Assembly: GCA_019218445.1 (NCBI GenBank) | Contig: JAHUUM010000002.1 | Span: 101,848 to 165,847 of the forward strand | DNA length: 64,000 bases | Source: Weeksellaceae bacterium TAE3-ERU29 | GTDB taxonomy: Bacteria; Bacteroidota; Bacteroidia; Flavobacteriales; Weeksellaceae | Reading direction: 5' to 3' | Program-made: the position numbers and the translations under genes | Notes under the pieces: generated by a model | Told to the model about the DNA's origin: nothing | Database searches by the model: none | Seen by the model: the letters and a program-made list of their open reading frames with translations, nothing else | Shown here: positions 8,797 to 17,000 of the stretch, one piece after another | How positions within the stretch are numbered: the stretch's first letter is position 1 | How the letters are laid out: each line of letters starts with the position of its first letter

Positions 8797-10032
8797 CTAT
8801 ACCTTTTCTGATTTCTCTTTCTCCAAGTTTTCTTTTATCTTGGATTGTATTTTCTCTTTAAATTCTTTACTGATTTTACCTTTACCTCTCTCTTCTTCTA
8901 ATTTTTGTAATTTATCTTTTGTACTTTCAAAACCTTTTGTAAATGCAGAAGATTTCACTCTATCTTTATCCTCTTTTACTGCGATTGTAAGGCTTTCTAA
9001 AACCGCATTTTTTATATCTCTACCCGAAAAACCCTCGGATATTTCTGCTAATTCCTTACAAAGGTTATCTTTATCTACCTCTTCAGAAAACGGAACTCCT
9101 GACGGAATGGTAGAAAAAATTATCTTCTCCCTTACCTCCTTAGTCGGCAAATCAAAATGAATATGTTTTAATATTCTCGATTCAAAGGCTTTATCATAGT
9201 TTTTCACTAAGTTAGTTGCAAATATCACAACCCCTTCAAAATCTTCTAACAAAATCAACATTTGACTTCTAAGCGAGTTCACTGCTTGGTCTGAGCTATT
9301 AGATACGTTTTCTATTCTCTTTCCCAAAAAAGAATCTGCTTCATCAAAAAACAAAACAGCTTTTTCTTCTTCTGCTACTCGAAAAGCTTTAAATAAATTT
9401 TTAGGGGCATCTCCCACATATTTAGACTCTATTTCTGCATAATTTACTGCCAAAATATTTTGCCCCAATTCATTTGCTATTGCTTGAGAAACCATAGTTT
9501 TCCCCGTACCCGGAGGACCATAAAAGTTTAAAATAAGTTTTGGTTTTGCATCTACCTCAGAAAAGCCCCAATAGTCATAAATATGTTTTTGATACTCTAT
9601 TAATGTCAAAGACAGCTCTATCTCTTCTTTTACTTCTTTAGGTAAAATTACCCTATCTAAGCTATATTTGGGTTTTTGTGCCTTAAATATAGTTTCTCCA
9701 TTTTTAGCCTTCTTTTCTTTTCCCAAACTTAACTCAAAGTCATCTTTATCTTCTTTATTTTGAAAAATATAAATAGAAGGAAAATCTTTTAAAACCTCTT
9801 TATTATCTCTAAATATTATTTGTTTTCTAAAGTCTAATGTATCTTTTACCTCCTCAAAATTTTGTATTTTATTCTGAACAAAAAAACTTGAACTATTTGT
9901 CAGTTTTATCTCTGTACTATCTTCAGGTAATTTTTTAGAAAGGCTTACAAAATAATGTAAGCCCTCACTTTTTTCTTCAACTATTTCTATAATCTTATTT
10001 ATAAGATTTTGAGTATTTTCTGAATAACTCAT
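8797..10032 (-). CDS. AAA+ ATPase (classic/FtsH-like clade)
   Basis: A 411-aa protein with a unique N-terminal ~120 residues and an AAA+ core at ~125-350. Walker A is GPPGTGKT (172-179), Walker B is LFFDEA (227-232), sensor 1 is in FATN (271-274), and an arginine-finger segment FESRILKH lies at 283-290. The pore-loop region reads YVGDAP. The C-terminus is a charged helix rich in K and E. There is no protease domain or membrane segment, so it is a remodelling ATPase. Its ATG overlaps the stop of the preceding membrane protein gene by 4 bp (ATGA), so translation is coupled. The neighbouring small proteins with shared tails are its likely substrates or adaptors; that is inference. Confidence 0.88.
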   Translation of the reverse strand: MSYSENTQNLINKIIEIVEEKSEGLHYFVSLSKKLPEDSTEIKLTNSSSFFVQNKIQNFEEVKDTLDFRKQIIFRDNKEVLKDFPSIYIFQNKEDKDDFELSLGKEKKAKNGETIFKAQKPKYSLDRVILPKEVKEEIELSLTLIEYQKHIYDYWGFSEVDAKPKLILNFYGPPGTGKTMVSQAIANELGQNILAVNYAEIESKYVGDAPKNLFKAFRVAEEEKAVLFFDEADSFLGKRIENVSNSSDQAVNSLRSQMLILLEDFEGVVIFATNLVKNYDKAFESRILKHIHFDLPTKEVREKIIFSTIPSGVPFSEEVDKDNLCKELAEISEGFSGRDIKNAVLESLTIAVKEDKDRVKSSAFTKGFESTKDKLQKLEEERGKGKISKEFKEKIQSKIKENLEKEKSEKV

Positions 10033-10388
10033 ATAACTAATACTTTTTCTCTATTTAAACTTATATCTAACTCAGGGTCTATTTCATCATAATCAATTCT
10101 TATTGTTGAATGTATTTTACGTCCTGTCTCATCTGATAAAATACCATAAGTTTCTTTTCCCTGTCTTAACAAAGCATATGTATCGTAAGTTTCTTCTTCT
10201 TTCTTAAACAAACTGTACTTATTAAAATTTCCTTGTTCTCTATTTTTTTTCACTAGCTCTCCTAAATTCTCTTTTATAGCTTGCTTTCCTGTTTCTCTTG
10301 TAAGATATTCCACAAAAGAGACAACTAATTTCCCTATGGCTACCCCCGCAGCATATAGAGCATATCCAGGTATTAGATACTTCCACAT
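10029..10388 (-). CDS. Small membrane-anchored protein, tail-family member (divergent)
   Basis: A 119-aa protein. Residues ~5-30 form a hydrophobic segment (YLIPGYALYAAGVAIGKLVV), followed by a basic/acidic helical linker. The C-terminal ~45 residues carry strand-like segments (YGILSDETGRKIHSTIRI) and end in LNREKVLVI. The end is positioned like, but more divergent than, the FGDKxML tails of the next three proteins. It overlaps the AAA+ gene by 4 bp. Not recognised as a known family; probably an inner-membrane partner of the ATPase by context. Confidence 0.65.
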   Translation of the reverse strand: MWKYLIPGYALYAAGVAIGKLVVSFVEYLTRETGKQAIKENLGELVKKNREQGNFNKYSLFKKEEETYDTYALLRQGKETYGILSDETGRKIHSTIRIDYDEIDPELDISLNREKVLVI

Positions 10389-10391
10389 AAT

Positions 10392-10769
10392 TTATTCAAG
10401 TATAAGCATATCTTTATCCCCAAAAGCATCTAAAAGATTTGTTTCTAAGGTATTCGCTTTCACTATTAAAGTATTGTCTGTTAATATCTCTCGTGTTTGC
10501 TCGTTATAATATGTTAGAACATAATACGGGAAATCATTATATAACCTAAATGCTTCTCCATTTGTATTATCAACCTTTAACACTATGGCTTTTAAGTTTG
10601 TTGTTGGTTTTTCTTGTCGCTGAAAATAATCTTTTATATAACGAAGTGTTAACTTATCAACTTCTTCTTTCTTTATCTCTTCCTGACTATTTTTATAATA
10701 ATAGTACACTGCTCCGGCAACAATTGCTACACCGATTAAGCCTAAAATAATTTTACTTGTATTTTCCAT
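10392..10769 (-). CDS. Small membrane-anchored protein with FGDKDMLI tail
   Basis: A 125-aa protein. An N-terminal membrane helix (IILGLIGVAIVAGAVYYYY, residues ~7-25) is followed by a charged stretch. The C-terminal domain contains YYVLTYYNEQTREIL and ends in AFGDKDMLILE. The YYxExTxEIL and FGDKxML elements recur in the adjacent 133-aa protein, so the two are paralogues. It lies 3 bp from the next gene in an operon. No known domain name. The tail is exposed at the extreme C-terminus and could be a recognition tag; that is inference. Confidence 0.65.
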   Translation of the reverse strand: MENTSKIILGLIGVAIVAGAVYYYYKNSQEEIKKEEVDKLTLRYIKDYFQRQEKPTTNLKAIVLKVDNTNGEAFRLYNDFPYYVLTYYNEQTREILTDNTLIVKANTLETNLLDAFGDKDMLILE

Positions 10770-10782
10770 CTCTTTTTTATTT

Positions 10783-11184
10783 TTATTCTATTATTAACAT
10801 TTCTTTGTCTCCAAATTTTTCTTGGGTTTCACTATCCAATGACTCGTATTCATTTACTTCTGTATATTCTTCTAAAATTTCCTGTGTATCCTCATCATAA
10901 TATGTATTTATAACGACTCCTTTACTATTACTACTCAACCCTAAATCTAATGTCTTATGATTTCCTGTAGCTATATAATTTTTCACCAATAATGAGATAC
11001 CTTTTGCATTAGGTTTTTTCTGCATTACTTTATCATGTATTCCTCGAAACCAATTTGCTAAATTCTTGAAAAAACTAAATATCGCAACAAATACCTTTTT
11101 AAGTTTATCCCATACCGCTAACAAGGACACCAAAATAACATTTGTTTCCTTTTTAAATGCTGACTTTAAATAATCAAATACCAT
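10783..11184 (-). CDS. Small protein with hydrophobic N-terminus and FGDKEMLI tail
   Basis: A 133-aa protein. Residues ~15-47 are hydrophobic or amphipathic (VILVSLLAVWDKLKKVFVAI), suggesting membrane association. The C-terminal part carries INTYYDEDTQEILEEYTEV and ends in KFGDKEMLIIE. This C-terminal region is clearly related to that of the 125-aa neighbour. It is in the same operon, with gaps of 8-13 bp to its neighbours. Function unknown. Confidence 0.65.
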   Translation of the reverse strand: MVFDYLKSAFKKETNVILVSLLAVWDKLKKVFVAIFSFFKNLANWFRGIHDKVMQKKPNAKGISLLVKNYIATGNHKTLDLGLSSNSKGVVINTYYDEDTQEILEEYTEVNEYESLDSETQEKFGDKEMLIIE

Positions 11185-11192
11185 ATTTTTTT

Positions 11193-11627
11193 TTATAAAT
11201 TAATTAATAACATATTTTTATCTCCAAATGCTTCTTTTAAGTCAGCAGACTTCATATCACAACGTAAACAGAAAACTCTATCTGCAATTACTGCTTTTTT
11301 ATCTCTGTTTAAATACTGCATAAACAACTCTAATTTATCATTTTCATTTCTACCCAAATCTAAAAGAGCTACAAAATGAGCCTCCTCTATTCTATTCTCT
11401 CTAATGATTTCTTTTAGATTTTGAATGTCTAATTTCTCTATGGAAATCATAACACAAGGTTTATAAGTCTTTTTTTCAACAAACTCAGTTGCCTTGTTTA
11501 TCGCTTTTTCTGCTCTTTCTAATCCTTCTTTTAGATTTTCACCGTGCTCTTCTAAAAAAGCTGTAATTTGTTTTAAATTATCTCCTTTAAAAACATTTTG
11601 AAGATTTTCTACAATTACTTTATTCAT
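11193..11627 (-). CDS. Soluble small protein with FGDKNMLL tail, first gene of the AAA+ operon
   Basis: A 144-aa protein with no membrane helix. Residues 1-55 are helical (NVFKGDNLKQITAFLEEHG). Residues ~55-120 alternate strands and helices (CVMISIEKLDIQNLKEIIRE; AHFVALLDLGRN). The protein ends in AFGDKNMLLINL. Outside the last 12 residues it is unrelated to the two membrane paralogues, so the tail is shared across different folds. It is the first gene after the operator-like promoter at 11671-11719. Not recognised as a known family. Confidence 0.65.
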   Translation of the reverse strand: MNKVIVENLQNVFKGDNLKQITAFLEEHGENLKEGLERAEKAINKATEFVEKKTYKPCVMISIEKLDIQNLKEIIRENRIEEAHFVALLDLGRNENDKLELFMQYLNRDKKAVIADRVFCLRCDMKSADLKEAFGDKNMLLINL

Positions 11628-11670
11628 AATTTTTAATTTATTTTATTATCTTATTTATTATAATTAACAC

Positions 11671-11719
11671 TGCAAATATAATTTCACACTACGCCAAAGC
11701 GTGTCTTTCAAAAAAAAAT
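11671..11719 (-). promoter_or_regulatory. Regulated promoter A of the AAA+/tail-protein operon
   Basis: On the minus strand a perfect -7 box TATATTTG (11673-11680) is preceded 14 nt upstream by TTTG (11695-11698). The ACGC-CAAA-GCGT inverted repeat overlaps the -33 region. About 39 of 49 bases are identical to promoter B of the dynamin operon (59007-59055), including the same 14-nt spacing instead of the usual ~19. The shared short spacing suggests dependence on a common regulator. Confidence 0.65.
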
Positions 11720-11777
11720 CTGTAAATTTTTTTTACAAATAAGCTTTATTAAACTTTTTAGATAATTTAGGAATATA

Positions 11778-11843
11778 TATATTTGCTGTAAACCATGTGA
11801 TAATGTTCCTTTTCTAAACACAGAAATTATTTACCAAGGAACA
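11778..11843 (+). promoter_or_regulatory. Rightward promoter and leader hairpin before the XRE gene
   Basis: The -7 box TATATTTG at 11778-11785 points right, without a clear -33 TTTG. Just downstream TGTTCCTT (11804-11811) and AAGGAACA (11836-11843) form an 8-bp inverted repeat. This would give the XRE gene a leader of ~300 nt. The rest of 11628-12101 contains the CCTTTAAAGG palindrome at 11906-11915 and no convincing gene. Confidence 0.4.
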
Positions 11844-12091
11844 ATATTTATATCTCAATTAATATAAATTTTTATATGAACGTAGTTAAATATTAATAAA
11901 ATCACCCTTTAAAGGATTATTATGACAACCTAAGTCGCTCAACTTAAAAATACATAAAAAATGAATAAATTTATTATCTACTTTCATCATAATTTATATT
12001 TTTTAACATCAATAATCAATTATTTAAGAAATTTAATTTCCCAAAGATGAGGAATACCTAATATTTAAGCTTAAACAAAAACGAATATTTT

Positions 12092-12131
12092 AATACATAA
12101 AATGAATAAAACAATACATAAAATGAATAAA
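12092..12131 (+). repeat. 21-bp in-frame tandem duplication over the XRE start codon
   Basis: AATACATAAAATGAATAAA occurs at 12092-12110 and again at 12113-12131, so the ATG and its upstream bases are duplicated in frame. This gives two candidate starts (12102 and 12123). A related ATACATAAAAAATGAATAAA lies at 11950-11969. Confidence 0.8.
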
Positions 12132-12482
12132 GTAGGTTTTAATATTAGAAAAATAAGAGAAAAAAAAGGCTATTCCCAAGAATATATGGCTCAAGAACTG
12201 GAAATTAGCCAAGCTACGTATGCTCGTATAGAAAATCAAGCTACACGACTTACTGTTGAACGACTTTATCAGATAGCTGAAATTTTAAATACAGATATAG
12301 CAGAATTTTTTAATGCAAGCCAACTTACTATTCAACATCAAGAAAATCAACAAGGCTCATACGGAAATGGATATGTTCAGAATTTACATGTTGAAAATAA
12401 AGAAGTGTATGAGAAATTAATAGAAACTTTAGAAAGCCAAGTAAATTATTTAAAAGAAAGATTAAAACTCTACGAGAATTAA
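12102..12482 (+). CDS. XRE-family HTH transcriptional regulator
   Basis: A 126-aa protein. Residues ~12-70 form a Cro/C1-type helix-turn-helix (IRKIREKKGYSQEYMAQELE, then ISQATYARIENQATRLTVER). A linker follows, and the C-terminal helix (~95-125, NKEVYEKLIETLESQVNYLK) is probably a coiled coil for dimerisation. It is divergent from the AAA+ operon and inside the same direct-repeat-bounded island, so it is the natural candidate to control promoter A and, by similarity, promoter B. The start is ambiguous because of the tandem duplication; 12123 would give a 119-aa protein beginning MNKVGFNIRK. A terminator follows. Confidence 0.85.
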   Translation: MNKTIHKMNKVGFNIRKIREKKGYSQEYMAQELEISQATYARIENQATRLTVERLYQIAEILNTDIAEFFNASQLTIQHQENQQGSYGNGYVQNLHVENKEVYEKLIETLESQVNYLKERLKLYEN

Positions 12483-12506
12483 TAAATTAAAATTCTATAA
12501 ATAAGT

Positions 12507-12540
12507 AGCCGTTTCAATGAGTTTTGAAACGGCTTTTTTA
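12507..12540. terminator. Bidirectional terminator between XRE and NMO genes
   Basis: AGCCGTTTCAA (12507-12517) pairs with TTGAAACGGCT (12524-12534), followed by a T tract. It separates the convergent XRE and nitronate monooxygenase genes. Confidence 0.85.
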
Positions 12541-12594
12541 TTGTTAATTTTTACTCGTACCTCTCCTCCACAAGAATGGTTTCAAATATTAAAA
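12524..12594. repeat. Right direct repeat bracketing the 6.1-12.5 kb island
   Basis: This is the partner of 5996-6061: TTGAAACGGCTTTTTTATTG, then CTCTCCTCCACAAGAATGG, then TTTCAAATATTAAAA. Same orientation as the left copy. Confidence 0.6.
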
Positions 12595-12634
12595 TCTCAG
12601 AGAGATTATAGATTTTGAAATACTTACTTATTTT

Positions 12635-13579
12635 CTAGAAAATAAAACTCTTCTTAGCCTCTTCATACTCCTTCATTAAATCAGTTATCACCTCTTTTAC
12701 AGGCTTTATATTATTTATAGAAGCTGCACATTGCCCTATCTCTAACATTCCCTCATCCATGTCACCTTCAAACATTCCTTTTTTAGCTCTACCTCTACCC
12801 ACCAAAGCGGTTAAATCATCTTTATTAATATGATCTGAATAAGCTGTTTGAATTTGATTAAAGAATTTATTTTTCATTAAACGTACTGAGCCTATTTCTT
12901 TAAGTGTTAAAAGTGTATCACCTTCATTAGCATTCAATATTGCATTTTTGAAATTATCATGGGCAGAAGCTTCTTCTGTAGCTACAAACCGAGTCCCTAT
13001 TTGAACACCATCTGCCCCTAAAACCATAGCGGCGAGCATTTGTCTACCTGTAGCAATTCCACCGGCAGCAAGTAAAGGGATTTCTATATTCTTTTTTACT
13101 TCCGGAACCAAACAAAAAGTTGTCGTTTCTTCACTGCCATTATGTCCTCCTGCTTCAAAACCTTCTGCCACTACGGCATCTACTCCAGCTTTTTGTGCTT
13201 TCAATGCAAATTTTACACTGGAAACCACATGAGCCACCTTAATTCCTTCTTTTTTGAGAGTCTCCGTCCATTTAGCAGGACTCCCTGCAGAAGTAAAAAC
13301 AATAGGTACTCTTAGCTCTATAATGCTTTGGATATGTTCCTCTATATTAGGATATAACAACGGTAAATTAACACCAAAAGGGTTATCTGTCGCTTTTTTA
13401 CATTTAATAATATGCTCTCTCAAAACGTCAGGGTACATACTCCCTGCACCCAGAAGCCCTATTCCTCCGGCATTAGAAACAGCAGAAGCTAAACGCCAGC
13501 CACTCACCCACACCATACCCCCTTGAACTACAGGATATTGAATTCCAAACAGCTTACAAATTTTATTTTCTGAATACAT
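12635..13579 (-). CDS. Nitronate monooxygenase family flavoprotein
   Basis: A 314-aa TIM-barrel FMN enzyme of the 2-nitropropane dioxygenase family, which oxidises alkyl nitronates such as propionate 3-nitronate. Visible family signatures are YPVVQGGM near the N-terminus, SNAGGIGLLGAGSM, AEGFEAGGHNG with the catalytic-histidine region, and LLAAGGIATGRQM followed by GADGVQIGTRF for phosphate binding. I chose the ATG at 13579 (MYSENKICK) because the upstream extension starts with TTG and adds residues not seen in the family. Monocistronic by position. Confidence 0.93.
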   Translation of the reverse strand: MYSENKICKLFGIQYPVVQGGMVWVSGWRLASAVSNAGGIGLLGAGSMYPDVLREHIIKCKKATDNPFGVNLPLLYPNIEEHIQSIIELRVPIVFTSAGSPAKWTETLKKEGIKVAHVVSSVKFALKAQKAGVDAVVAEGFEAGGHNGSEETTTFCLVPEVKKNIEIPLLAAGGIATGRQMLAAMVLGADGVQIGTRFVATEEASAHDNFKNAILNANEGDTLLTLKEIGSVRLMKNKFFNQIQTAYSDHINKDDLTALVGRGRAKKGMFEGDMDEGMLEIGQCAASINNIKPVKEVITDLMKEYEEAKKSFIF

Positions 13580-13649
13580 TTTTACTTTTGTTCGAAGATA
13601 GTAATTTTTTTTATTTGGCAAATTTTTTGTTTAATTAAGCACAGATGTT

Positions 13650-13680
13650 TTTGAAAATCAATTAAACATCTATACTTTTG
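13650..13680 (+). promoter_or_regulatory. Bacteroidetes-type promoter for the DUF2795 gene
   Basis: TTTG at 13650-13653 is followed after 19 nt by TACTTTTG at 13673-13680, matching TTTG-N19-TAnnTTTG. Transcription would start a few bases further on, ~15 nt before the ATG at 13702. Confidence 0.75.
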
Positions 13681-13701
13681 CAAAAATTAATAGAACATAG
13701 T

Positions 13702-13923
13702 ATGTATTGGACATTAGAATTAGCATCATATTTAAGTGACGCTCCCTGGCCGGCAACTAAGGACGAGCTAATAGATTACGCTATTAGAACCGGAGCACCA
13801 TTAGAGGTAGTTGAAAACCTACAATCTATAGAAGATGAAGGAGATCAGTATGAATCTATCCAAGAAATTTGGGCAGATTATCCCACAGATGATGATTTCC
13901 TTTGGAACGAAGACGAATATTAA
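13702..13923 (+). CDS. DUF2795 domain-containing protein
   Basis: A 73-aa acidic protein beginning MYWTLELASYLSDAPWPATK, with DELIDYAIRTGAPLEVVENL typical of DUF2795, and an acidic C-terminus ending FLWNEDEY. The start at 13702 is chosen over the in-frame TTG at 13678 because the latter lies inside the -7 promoter box. It is upstream of secA and separated from it by a strong terminator. Function of the family is unknown. Confidence 0.9.
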   Translation: MYWTLELASYLSDAPWPATKDELIDYAIRTGAPLEVVENLQSIEDEGDQYESIQEIWADYPTDDDFLWNEDEY

Positions 13924-13931
13924 TTAAAAGT

Positions 13932-13967
13932 AACCCTCAAATATTTGTGAGGGTTTAACTTTTTTAT
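13932..13967 (+). terminator. Rho-independent terminator after DUF2795 gene
   Basis: AACCCTCA (13932-13939) pairs perfectly with TGAGGGTT (13948-13955), with a T run at 13961-13966. Confidence 0.85.
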
Positions 13968-14018
13968 AAAAACAATTAAACAAAAGGTGTTTTTACACCA
14001 ATATATCCTAACTACATT

Positions 14019-17000
14019 ATGGGTTTTTTAGATAAAATATTAAAAAGTTTCTTAGGAAACAAAAACGAAAAAGACGTTAAAGAATTAAGAGGAGTTGTTG
14101 ATAAAGTTTTAGAAGAAGAGAAGAAATTAGAATCTCTTTCTATAGATGATCTTAGAAACAAAACTGCTGAATTTAAAGCGAAAATTAAAGAAGCAACTAA
14201 AACGCAAGATGATAAAATTGCTGAATTAAAAGACAAAGTAGAAAATCTTGAAAATATAGATGAAAAAGATGACATTTTCTCTGAAATAGATACTCTTAAT
14301 CAAGAAAAATACGAAATAGAAGAAAAGGTTTTAGAAGAAATTTTACCACAAGCTTTTGCTGTAGTAAAAGAAACTGCTAAACGCTTTTTCCATAATGAAT
14401 CTTTAGAAGTTACAGCTACTTCTTTTGATAGAGAGCTTTCCGGAGAGAAAGATTATGTAAAATTAATTGGAGAAGATAAAGCTATTTGGTCTACCTCTTG
14501 GGATGCTGCAGGAAAACCTGTTAGCTGGGACATGATACATTATGATGTTCAGTTAATCGGAGGGACAGTTCTACACCAAGGTAAAATTGCCGAAATGCAA
14601 ACAGGGGAAGGTAAGACTTTAGTAGCTACACTTCCACTTTATTTAAATGCTTTAACAGGAAGAGGAGTACACGTAATTACAGTAAATAATTACTTAGCAA
14701 AACGTGACTCGGCTTGGATTGGTCCATTAATGGAATTTCACGGATTAAGTGTAGACTGTATTGATAACCACCAGCCAAACTCAGAAGGAAGAATTGCCGC
14801 ATATAAAAAAGACATTATTTACGGAACAAATAACGAATTTGGTTTTGATTATTTAAGAGATAACATGGCAACTTCTACAGACCGCTTAGTTCAACAAGAG
14901 CTAAATTATGCGGTAATAGATGAGGTTGATTCCGTTTTAATTGATGATGCTCGTACACCATTAATTATTTCAGGTCCCGTTCCGCAAGGCGACAGACAAG
15001 AGTACGATTTACTAAAACCAAATATTGATAAAATAGTAAAAGCTCAAAAACAAGAGCTTTCCACAGCTTTAAACGAAGCCAAAAGACTTTGGAAAGAAGG
15101 AGATAAAAAAGCTGCCGGATTTGAGACTATGAAAGTCTACAGAGGTTTGCCTAAATATAAACCATTAATCAAATTCCTATCAGAAGAAGGGACTCGTACT
15201 CAGTTACAAAAAACTGAAGGTATATATATGCAAGATAATAATCGTGAAATGTGGCAAATTGACCAGCATTTATATTTTACGATTGATGAAAAAAATAATC
15301 AAATAAATCTTACCGATAAAGGAATTGAGTTTTTAACTCAAGGTTCAGATGATCCGGAATTCTTTATTCTACCTGAAATCGGAGAAGAAATAGCAGAAAT
15401 AGAGCAATTAAACTTACCCGAAGAAGAAGAACACGCAAGAAAAGAAGTTTTCTTTAGAGATTACGCTATAAAATCTGAACGTATTCATACTTTAAATCAA
15501 TTATTAAAAGCTTACACTCTTTTTGAAAAAGATGTTGAATATATCGTAGTTGAAGGGCAAGTAAAAATAGTGGATGAGCAAACAGGTCGTGTAATGGACG
15601 GAAGACGTTATTCAGACGGATTACACCAAGCATTAGAAGCTAAAGAAGATGTAAAAATTGAGGCTGCTACTCAAACTTTTGCTACTATTACACTACAGAA
15701 TTATTTCCGTATGTATAACAAGCTTTCGGGGATGACAGGTACTGCAGAAACAGAAGCAGGAGAATTCTGGGAAATTTATAAATTAGATGTTGTTGCTATC
15801 CCTACAAACAGACCTATTGCCAGAGATGATAGACAAGATTTAATTTATAAAACCAATAGAGAAAAATTCAATGCAGTAATAGATGAAATCGTTCACCTAT
15901 CTCAAGATGAAAAAAGACCTGTATTGGTGGGAACAACTTCAGTAGAGGTTTCTGAGTTATTATCCAGAGCATTACAACTAAGAAAAATTGAACATAACGT
16001 GTTAAATGCTAAGCTACACAAGCAAGAGGCAGACGTTGTAGCTCAAGCAGGACAACCGGGTAAAATTACTATTGCTACTAACATGGCCGGTCGTGGTACC
16101 GATATTAAAATAAGCGATGAAGTAAAAGAAGCAGGAGGTTTAGCCATTATAGGTACAGAACGCCATGATTCTCGTCGTGTAGACAGACAGTTAAGAGGTC
16201 GTGCCGGTCGTCAAGGAGACGTAGGTAGTTCTCAGTTCTTTGTTTCTCTGGAAGACAGTTTAATGCGTTTATTCGGTTCAGAGAGAATTTCTAAATTGAT
16301 GGATAGAATGGGACACAAAGAGGGTGACGTTTTACAACACTCTATGGTTTCTAAATCTATTGAAAGAGCTCAGAAAAAAGTTGAAGAAAATAACTTCGGT
16401 ATTCGTAAACGCTTATTAGAGTATGATGATGTAATGAACAAACAACGTGAAGTTATTTACAAACGTCGTAAAAATGCATTAAACGGTGAGCGATTAGATA
16501 CTGATATCGCAAATATGATTTACGATACTACGGTGGGTATCATCACTGAGCATAGAGCTACCGGGGATTTTAAAAACTTTGAATTAGATTTAATAACTCA
16601 TTTCACTATGGATTCTCCTGTAGAAGAAAATGAATTTAAAAATGGAAATATTCAGAGTTTAATAGAAACCGTATATCATGCAGCCATAAAAGATTACAAG
16701 ATGAAAGTAGATCTTACCGCTGAAAAAGCATATCCTGTAATTGCAAATGTATACGAAAATAATTCTCATAATTTTCAAAGAATTCAAGTTCCATTTACTG
16801 ATGGAGTTAGAAATTTAATGGTAGTTTCGGATTTAGAAAAAGCATATAATTCTAAAGGAAAACAATTAATAAAAGATTTTGAGAAAAATGTTACTTTAGC
16901 TTTAATTGATGAGCATTGGAAAGAGCATTTGAGAGACATGGATGACTTGAGACGCTCTGTACAAAACGTAACTTATGAGCAAAAAGATCCATTAGTCGTT

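Noticed and set aside
11961..12050. 29-aa ORF MNKFIIYFHHNLYFLTS... in the XRE leader
   Set aside because: It starts with a variant of the repeat that covers the XRE start, but has an AT-driven composition and no supporting context. It is more likely leader sequence.
13678..13701. Longer N-terminus for the DUF2795 protein from TTG 13678
   Set aside because: The TTG lies in the promoter -7 box; the ATG at 13702 gives the family N-terminus.
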